A program made the position numbers and the translations under genes. Shown piece after piece: positions 11,001 through 15,823 of a stretch of DNA of 15,823 bases. The DNA is from Acanthaster planci (Eukaryota; Echinodermata; Asteroidea; Valvatida; Acanthasteridae): positions 2,352,158-2,367,980 of the forward strand of contig NW_019091359.1 in NCBI RefSeq assembly GCF_001949145.1. Reading direction: 5' to 3'. The notes beneath the pieces are model-generated. The model saw only the letters and a list, made by a program, of their open reading frames with translations. It was not told the DNA's origin and searched no databases. Within the stretch, counting starts at the first letter, position 1. Every line of letters starts with the position of its first letter.

Positions 11001-12630
11001 CTCCGGTGCAGGAGTATACTCCCCTCTAGCAAGAGTATACTCGCTGACGCTCGGGTCGTACTCCAGCCGTTTGAGCGCTCACAAGTATACCCGTGTTAAC
11101 ACAAGTAGCTCGCTTGAACGCACCCTTAATGGGTGGCCTTCAGATAATTGGGGAATCTACTCGTCTTCACCGATCTCTGTCACTTCTGAGAAGCAATTTT
11201 GACAACCAAGTACTTCCACTCTGGAAGTGATCCCCCCGAGTTGAAGTGCGCTCTCACCGGCAAAGTAGAGACTGCGGTGTTGGAAGTTTTTTAACTGAGC
11301 TTGGGCATGTGCCCAGGCTCCAACGCACATGCAAAGTCCATACATCCCAACATAAAGTGGTCATGCGTACTGCACGCTCAGAAAGTGAGATCCCACGAAA
11401 AAGACTATCAAACACAGTTCCCACTTGCAGCAGATCACATAAGTGAAATACCATCCAACCTACGTAGCTCTCGACAAGAGAGGGGGCATTCTTTCATGTA
11501 AAAATGACTGCATCCTTTGGTAGGGCTCACTCCATGCATGCACATGTTTGCAGTCGACTAATATCTATTTGCATGTTCCTATGTGCTCCAGGCACCCAGA
11601 TGGATCAATTCCACCCGTCTATCTCTTCTTTGCCAGTGACAGGTGCTTCAAGTCTGGACAGACAGGAACACTTTGAAGTAATTTCTCCTTCTTCTTGAAA
11701 GACGACGCTTTCACTTTTGCTTTCAAGCAGTCTCTGCTGTTTTTAATTTGTGTTTTAAGTTACGCCCTTACGATGTGCCTTCTTGTTTTATTTATTACAC
11801 ACAAGAAACTTTTCTCAGAATACAATTCTTGATAATTTCACCTTCATTTAATTGAATTACATGCAATCCAAGTTACTCATTTATTGAAAGCTCGCTTAGA
11901 TAAGGCAGGTGACCATATTCTGACAGCTAATCAATCCAATTTAAAAATTATTGATAACAAAACTTACATAAGGATTTTCCTCAATCTCTTGCAGAGCTTT
12001 AATTTCCCTGGAGGGTAAAAAGTAACAAGGACAAGTGATATACAATCCCAATTCTCAAGGTAACAGGTGGTTCAAGAAATACTTCCATCACTGTGTCTTT
12101 CTTTGACATCCGAAAATCTCCTCACTGAACAACCTACTTAACTACACCTCTTTTTACACGATTTAACTCAAAAATTCCAATGGTACATGTATGCTACATG
12201 AAAGTTCTAAAGTTCAACCAAAATGTTCCTCAAATGATAGACTTTACCTCAATGCTGTATTTGGTATTCCATCATCCAGTCTCCGCAATGGAACTTTTTT
12301 CAATGCACATATTTCACCACTCTATGGAAAACAAAATTACAACCAAATCTTCTAGTCTAAAGAAGTTTAATATCCTAACCAGCATAAAAGCAGTAGCATT
12401 GAAAATTACATCAATGGAGTAGCAAGACAGATGATTTTAGACTAAATATCAAGGAATTCCTCATTTTGCCTCCGCCTTGTACCTTTTAGATGACAACCAG
12501 GCAATGAAGTAATTAAAAATCTTGAGTAAATCTTGACAAAGTCCTGCAGTCCTACCTCAATGTGTTTGGCTTTAAACACAATACCATGTGCACCTTCACC
12601 TATCCTTCCAAGAATCGTATACTGCTCCAT
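7843..12630 (-). CDS. CDK20: Cyclin-dependent kinase 20 (CCRK), complete, 10 coding exons
   Basis: CDK20 is a CMGC Ser/Thr kinase. In vertebrates it acts at the cilium base, activates CILK1/MAK-type kinases, controls ciliary length and Hedgehog signalling, and also promotes cell-cycle progression; that is family knowledge. The joined exons (12556-12630, 12248-12321, 11968-12007, 10728-10916, 10206-10327, 9891-9953, 9539-9662, 9013-9105, 8628-8690, 7843-8019) total 1020 nt, giving 339 residues against 346 in human. Visible landmarks are the glycine-rich loop GEGAHG (11-16), beta-3 Lys33, the alpha-C helix PNTALRE with Glu51, gatekeeper Phe81, the HRD catalytic Asp127, DFG Asp145 and WYRAPE (168-173). 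Positions 14-15 are Ala-His, so the Thr-Tyr pair used for Wee1/Myt1 inhibition in cell-cycle CDKs is absent, as in human CDK20. The activation-loop residue is Ser161 rather than Thr. Start context GAACATGG is a strong Kozak match. The identification is firm; the UTR boundaries are not seen. Confidence 0.97.
8020..8627 (-). other. CDK20 intron 9
   Basis: 608 bp with GTGAGC donor and TTTGGTAG acceptor. AT-rich; no repeat or nested gene seen. Confidence 0.9.
8628..8690 (-). CDS. CDK20: CDK20 coding exon 9
   Basis: The acceptor TTGTGGTGCAG is followed by residues 261-281, [21 protein letters not shown], which contain the conserved C-lobe Arg that closes the kinase fold (the QRI.A motif). The donor is GAG|GTGAGC, phase 0. 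At 63 nt it keeps frame if skipped. Confidence 0.96.
8691..9012 (-). other. CDK20 intron 8
   Basis: 322 bp with GTACGA donor and GGTGCAG acceptor. A 66-codon plus-strand open frame inside it has no recognisable motif. Confidence 0.9.
9013..9105 (-). CDS. CDK20: CDK20 coding exon 8
   Basis: Residues 230-260, [20 protein letters not shown] and on to PDASPE, match the CDK20 segment ELPDYNKISF. The acceptor is TACTTGAAG, an AAG site with a modest pyrimidine tract, so the first one or two residues are the least certain in the model. The donor is GAG|GTACGA, phase 0. Confidence 0.92.
9106..9538 (-). other. CDK20 intron 7
   Basis: 433 bp with GTAAGC donor and TTGAAG acceptor. No repeat or gene seen. 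Confidence 0.9.
9539..9662 (-). CDS. CDK20: CDK20 coding exon 7
   Basis: The acceptor CATTCCAG is followed by one base completing Trp188 and then residues 189-229: [23 protein letters not shown], and the CMGC-typical stretch [14 protein letters not shown]. The donor CCG|GTAAGC ends the exon in phase 0. Confidence 0.97.
9891..9953 (-). CDS. CDK20: CDK20 coding exon 6
   Basis: The acceptor CTTTTTACAG is followed by one base completing Arg167 and then residues 168-187, [20 protein letters not shown], plus two bases of Trp188. This is the P+1 loop/APE segment and the start of the C-lobe. The donor CTCTG|GTAAGTT is near consensus, phase 2. Confidence 0.97.
10206..10327 (-). CDS. CDK20: CDK20 coding exon 5
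   Basis: The acceptor CCTGTTTAG is followed by DLKPANLL, completing HRDLKPAN, then DFG (Asp145) and the activation loop. Residues are 127-166 plus two bases of Arg167. The loop reads [13 protein letters not shown], with Ser161 at the site of CAK-type phosphorylation. The donor ACAAG|GTATAT is weaker than the others. Phase 2. Confidence 0.97.
10328..10727 (-). other. CDK20 intron 4
   Basis: 400 bp with GTGGGC donor and CTGTTTAG acceptor. It separates HR from D of the catalytic HRD motif. No repeat or gene seen. Confidence 0.9.
10728..10916 (-). CDS. CDK20: CDK20 coding exon 4
   Basis: The acceptor CCCTATCAG is followed by residues 64-126: the beta-4/beta-5 strands, the hinge (FVLVFEYML, gatekeeper Phe81), [10 protein letters not shown], the alpha-E helix and the start of the catalytic loop, ending MHR. 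The donor AGG|GTGGGC lies between the Arg and Asp of the HRD motif, phase 0. This is the longest internal exon, 189 nt. Confidence 0.97.
10963..11107. repeat. Palindrome cluster bounded by a 14-bp direct repeat
   Basis: TGTTAACACAAGTA occurs at 10963-10976 and again exactly at 11094-11107. Between them are the palindromes GGAGTATACTCC (11011-11022) and GAGTATACTC (11033-11042) and a third AGTATAC (11084-11090). The inner part is richer in GC and CpG than the rest of the intron. It looks like a small non-autonomous repeat unit; the class is unknown. Confidence 0.7.
11238..11395. repeat. Interspersed repeat copy B (related to 5562-5700)
   Basis: From AGTTGAAGTGC (11239) onward this follows the sequence at 5563 for about 60 bp at roughly 75% identity by eye (AGTTGAAGTG, CTCACC.GCAAA, GGAAGTTTT, AACTG). 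Weaker similarity continues to about 11395. It lies inside CDK20 intron 3. The family is not identified. Confidence 0.55.
11968..12007 (-). CDS. CDK20: CDK20 coding exon 3 (40-nt micro-exon)
   Basis: The acceptor CCCTCCAG is followed by one base completing Arg50 and then 13 codons, [13 protein letters not shown] (51-63), including the alpha-C Glu51 that pairs with Lys33. The donor TAT|GTAAGTT matches the consensus well, phase 0. Its 40 nt is not a multiple of three, so skipping it would shift the frame. Confidence 0.95.
12248..12321 (-). CDS. CDK20: CDK20 coding exon 2
   Basis: The acceptor TTTTCCATAG is followed by residues 26-49 (starting [10 protein letters not shown]) plus two bases of Arg50. 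It carries beta-3 Lys33 and the start of the PSTAIRE-like helix. Human CDK20 has Val where this exon has Cys30, just before ALKK. The donor is TTGAG|GTAAAG, phase 2. The exon is 74 nt and easily missed because it is short. Confidence 0.95.
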
Positions 12631-12639
12631 GTTCTCTCA
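12556..12639 (-). CDS. CDK20: CDK20 coding exon 1 with the end of the 5'UTR
   Basis: The acceptor CTTGGCAG, preceded by a pyrimidine tract, leaves 9 nt of 5'UTR (12631-12639) before ATG at 12630. The exon encodes residues 1-25, ending KAKHIE, and carries the glycine-rich nucleotide loop. The donor is GAG|GTAGGA, phase 0. The reading frame stays open into the intron but loses all kinase similarity there, which confirms the junction. Confidence 0.95.
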
Positions 12640-12813
12640 CTGCCAAGGATTAGGAGGAACAATGCTGATTCAAAACAATTAAAGGAAAAAGATTAAAAAT
12701 TCATGTACTTAGAACATGTCAAAATGTAGGTGTTATGTCCACGAATACCAGAATCCAATGATATCAATATCATGAGTGTAAGCTTAATCCAGACGGAAAA
12801 GTGGCATGACTAG

Positions 12814-12924
12814 ACAAACTCCCTAATCTGCCAAATATCTGAAATTTGGTCAACTTGCTCCCTAGCCTGGCCAACTCATCCCCTATGAGAATATCAACTC
12901 CCTGCCTGGCCAAGTCACCCCCTT
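12814..12924. repeat. Degenerate tandem repeat, about three copies of a 40-bp unit
   Basis: Three imperfect copies start at about 12814, 12851 and 12895. Each has a CAACT..CCCT..GCCTGGCCAA core, and the second and third copies share GCCTGGCCAA exactly. It is an old local duplication inside the inferred 5'UTR intron. Confidence 0.55.
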
Positions 12925-13248
12925 GCCTTTATGTGACCTGTCACCACAAAATGAGCTGAAAGTCAGAATTTAAAAAAACTGAGATATTGGTATTTTTGAA
13001 TTCAGCAGAAAAAGAGATTTCCAGTTGTATGTACATGGAACACTTAGGGTAGAAGTATCAGGTGACATTGTGACATTATTTTGGCAGCTTGGCGTCTTTT
13101 CATATTTGCATATTTTCAGTATTTCAGACCAGGTAAAAATAATGCTATCATCAAATTGCTGAGAAAATTACCCTTCTCAATATATGATCCTGCAGAATAT
13201 TTGGAATCAAAGAGAAGATGGGTTACTCTTTCCAAATATTTCAAAACC

Positions 13249-13291
13249 TCAAAATTGACCTCCGCTTCAAAATTGACCTCCACTTCAATAT
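13249..13291. repeat. 18-bp tandem repeat, about 2.4 copies
   Basis: Units TCAAAATTGACCTCCGCT (13249-13266) and TCAAAATTGACCTCCACT (13267-13284) differ at one base and are followed by a partial third copy. The array lies in the inferred CDK20 5'UTR intron. No function is evident. Confidence 0.85.
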
Positions 13292-13939
13292 GACTTTGAA
13301 CCCTCAAAACAGGAAAGAGCGAGATGCGACTTCACTCTCAGGTTGTTGTAACAGGTCACATATACCTTTGAGACAGCAGGCTGATATGAAATATAGACGT
13401 GTTTCCAATGTGCCACTCACACTGCAAGGCTCCAAAGTTTTGTCCTATTTGTTATACTTTTTCAAGCAAAACTTTGACACCAAATTAGGCTATAAATGTT
13501 AAGTTCATGAAACATCATCAGTAATTTTTCATTAATCCATGACTCTTGCTTTGAAATAATGCGCTGAATTTGGAATAAGACTGCACTTCACTGCATCAAT
13601 GCCACATTTTTTTCTCACTTTTTACCTCAATGCCACACACACAAGCAACTTGCATCTTGACAGCTGCATTAATCAACAATACATGTAGGTGTATTATATC
13701 AGTACAAATTTATACTGTCAGAAATCTTTGGTTCCAGGCTTAAACCTGCCACACACAAGAGCTATCTTTTGACATGGCTGAGCGAAAAAGCGATTTGTGG
13801 ACATTTGCTGTGCACATTTTGGCTCTCATTTATGAGGTTAATTTCTCTCTGTCTTCTGCCATGTCTGCCAACAAACATGACTAAAGTAGGCCTAGGACTT
13901 CAAAACACATTTACCCAGCACTAGACAGACAGACTGACC

Positions 13940-14109
13940 TAGGCTATTACCAGCCTTATCACAAATACTGCATCAGTGATTTTGCAATGGTAGAAAGGCA
14001 TTGTTGGAAGGAAAAAGGAGTAAACACTGCCCCCTTTTTCCTTTCCACAATGCCTTTCTACCATTGTGCAATGTCACCCATGCAGTATTCGCAATAAGGT
14101 TGAGGCCTA
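13940..14109. repeat. Long foldback (hairpin) element, about 78-bp arms and 14-nt loop
   Basis: The left arm 13940-14018 is the imperfect reverse complement of the right arm 14033-14109. The inner part is nearly perfect: 13985-14004 pairs exactly with 14047-14066, and the pairing continues with about two mismatches to the loop. The outer part is more diverged, with small indels; TACTGCAT and the AGGCCT/AGGCT ends can still be matched. Transcribed on either strand it would fold into one long hairpin. It most resembles a palindromic MITE or foldback element lying in the CDK20 5'UTR intron. No transposase is present. Confidence 0.85.
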
Positions 14110-14248
14110 TGTACATGTACATACAATGTCAATTGGATATTTTGTCCAGTTTTCGGACAGCGTTTTGGGCAGCTAAAAATGACGACTAAGCAATTTATGT
14201 TTTTCTTTGCAGGCGTAAAACATTACAACCGTACATTTGTAGGCCTAC

Positions 14249-14400
14249 CTCCTTAGTGGAGAAGTGAACTCGCTTCAATGTTCGCAGTCTGGTCCTTTTC
14301 TCGTTGCCGAAAGTGCTCGCTTCTCGGAAGAAAGAAACACTACGTTGTCTTGGCAGATGTAAACAAGTATATTGAGGGCGCCATCACTCTGCAGGCCAGT
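14249..14400 (-). other. CDK20: Probable non-coding first exon and promoter area of CDK20
   Basis: The ATG exon begins only 9 nt before the start codon after a good acceptor, so an upstream non-coding exon must exist. The best candidate donor found is CTAAGGAG|GTAGGCC, with the exon ending at 14249. The sequence upstream on the minus strand is locally less AT-rich and has several CpGs. The transcription start is not defined; 14400 is an arbitrary outer limit. Confidence 0.4.
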
Positions 14401-15572
14401 CAGTAGACCGCACAGACTGTCATAGCCAACAGTGATATATTGATAAAATTTACCTGAACTTCAAAAAATCGGTCAGGAAAATACGAGTTTCTCAGGTGTT
14501 CAAGACCCCAATCAAATTAAAGCCCATTTTATGATTATTCATCTTCTTTCCAAATTTCCATTGATAACCGATGAATTTGAAGACTTTTTTCCACGGAAGG
14601 TTACCCCGTGGGCCCGTGTCCTGCCTCCATGGTAATAGTAAAACTTGAACCGAAGTCCGGCACGAAGCCCCTCGCCTTTTTGAAAGGCATTCGTTTTCTT
14701 TGCATAAACCTATTTTTTCTACAAATATTTAAGTTCATGGGCCACAGAATGCTCTATTTCGTATACTGAGAATTTGAGTGCGGTACGAACTGTGATTTGG
14801 GCCACGTACAATGCATACAGTTTTCAGCCTATTTACTGGCCTGCCGCAACCTTGAACCGTCACGTGCGTGCCGCGCCGCCGGTGAACTCTTGTTAATGTC
14901 AGGACAGTGGTTTCATGGATCCGAAGGGTCAATATAGACCCTAAGTGATAATTTCTGTGAGTTCATCTGTGCATGAAAAGTGTCCCCGTCAGTTTCTTTT
15001 GAAAGAGGAGATTGGCCTGGAAAAAAGGATAGGACCGCGTAAATAGGCATATAGGTCAGGGTCAAGTCCTTTGTTTGTTGGGATAGCCATCTGAGGGCAG
15101 AGTTGATAAAATTACAGCTGGAAATTATGGGTCTGGACTTAGATATCAGATTAGTGGTGCTGGTAATGGTCAGATCCACATGGTAGGGGTGAAAGGAAAT
15201 TAAAGTGCTCCAGAAAGCAGAGGGAGACCACGTAAAACATGGCTGCCTGCAGTGCAGTTTGTGAACTATCACTTTTTTGGGGGGAGGGGGCTGTTTTGGG
15301 TGGATTGGGTCGTCCAACAGAAATTGAAAAAATATAAAAATACTAAGGACAAGACAATAGTTTTGAGAAACTCCAGTTATTTTGGTTTGCACGGCGAGCC
15401 CCGAACTTAGTTGATTTTACATTGCTTTTGATGGAATGTGAAAAGCGCCCTTAATCCACCCAGAACAAATGGATCTGTGAATATCTCTTTCACCTAAAAT
15501 AATATCAGTCCGTATTTCATGGGTTCGATTTCAGTTGGAACAGGAAGGCAGGTTATCAGGCCTCGAAATAGT
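14401..15572. other. Upstream flank of CDK20, no gene recognised
   Basis: Contains the GC-rich E-box patch, a GGGTC/GACCC 5-bp hairpin near 14927-14942, and a G-run at 15278-15290. A 159-codon minus-strand open frame (14913-15392) is long for this base composition but shows no known motif and no clear compositional signal, so it is not annotated as a gene. Confidence 0.45.
14861..14866. promoter_or_regulatory. CACGTG E-box in a GC-rich patch
   Basis: A palindromic CACGTG sits in the most CpG-rich patch of the window (about 14840-14885, including GTGCCGCGCCGCCGG). It is about 460 bp upstream of the latest plausible CDK20 start. It could serve CDK20 or an unseen divergent gene on the plus strand. 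Confidence 0.3.
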
Positions 15573-15653
15573 ACTAGCCCGGCGTACAAATCATTCTAGC
15601 GAAAATGCTCCGGGCTACCTTAACTTGGTTCCTTGGTTGCCTGGTGGGCTAGT
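15573..15653. repeat. Inverted ACTAGCCC/GGGCTAGT pair
   Basis: ACTAGCCC (15573-15580, extending to ACTAGCCCGG) is the reverse complement of GGGCTAGT (15646-15653), with a CGGGCTAC (15611-15618) between them. Preceded by CAGGCCTCGAAATAG, it looks like part of a dispersed repeat. The remaining 15654-15823 shows nothing recognisable. Confidence 0.4.
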
Positions 15654-15823
15654 GATAAGCCTACCTGTTAAAACTTATATCAAAATATATAATGCTCGTC
15701 GCGATAACAAATACAAGATCGCAAAAACGGTTGTTGTGGATGTGTTTTTACTTGTGTTTTTGAAACGTGATACTCGCGCGACAGGGCAACTATTAGCGAC
15801 CGTGAATTAACCTAGAAAGAAAT

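Larger units (their letters stand above)
10917..11967 (-). other. CDK20 intron 3 (largest coding intron), repeat-bearing
   Basis: The intron is 1051 bp with GTAAGTT donor and CCTATCAG acceptor. It holds the palindrome cluster at 10963-11107 and a diverged interspersed repeat at about 11238-11395. The remainder, 11400-11960, is ordinary AT-rich sequence with a pyrimidine-rich part near 11680-11800 and no recognised gene. Confidence 0.85.
12640..14248 (-). other. Inferred 5'UTR intron of CDK20
   Basis: This 1.6 kb holds no recognisable coding exon. It contains two degenerate tandem arrays (about 12814-12924 and 13249-13291), a 7-bp-arm palindrome (ATGATAT CA ATATCAT, near 12760) and the large foldback at 13940-14109. 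Its right boundary depends on the proposed first-exon donor. Confidence 0.4.

Noticed and set aside
15525-15536. GGTTCGATTTC resembling a pol III B-box
   Set aside because: No A-box lies at the right distance upstream and no tRNA fold is possible; it is a chance or decayed match.
1-15823. CRISPR array, operon, phage or other prokaryotic-type system
   Set aside because: No regularly spaced repeats, no ribosome binding sites and no closely packed genes; the split kinase gene shows that the DNA is from an animal.

Overview
This is a stretch of animal genomic DNA, AT-rich at roughly 40% GC by eye. It comes from an invertebrate, probably marine. The reasons are an intron-rich gene with canonical GT-AG junctions, a 5'-truncated LINE fragment, many short dispersed inverted repeats, and many copies of the palindromic word TACATGTA. 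I cannot fix the species. The kinase sequence and repeat style would suit an amphioxus, hemichordate, echinoderm or mollusc.

The one securely identified gene lies on the minus strand, with coding sequence from 12630 down to 7843. It is the orthologue of cyclin-dependent kinase 20 (CDK20, also called CCRK), the ciliary/cell-cycle kinase. I could assemble ten coding exons. Every junction is GT-AG, all phases match, and the product is a complete 339-residue kinase. A non-coding first exon is likely near 14249-14400, joined to the ATG exon by a 1.6 kb 5'UTR intron. The activation-loop position that is Thr161 in human CDK20 is Ser161 here.

The left half (1-7840) is gene-poor. It holds a LINE reverse-transcriptase C-terminal fragment (about 1243-1790, minus strand), enclosed about 0.85 kb apart by a perfect 17-bp inverted repeat. 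It also holds a tentative three-exon gene on the plus strand (3488-4834) that would encode a 42-residue basic protein, and a diverged interspersed repeat near 5450-5700 whose relative sits in CDK20 intron 3.

The right side (12640-15823) holds the 5'UTR intron of CDK20 with two degenerate tandem arrays and a striking foldback at 13940-14109 (about 78-bp arms, 14-nt loop). Beyond that come the putative promoter region, a GC-rich patch with a CACGTG E-box, and a last kilobase with no recognised gene. Most of the window outside CDK20 looks like intergenic or intronic DNA shaped by old repeats. No defence system, gene cluster or other novel multi-gene system is visible.
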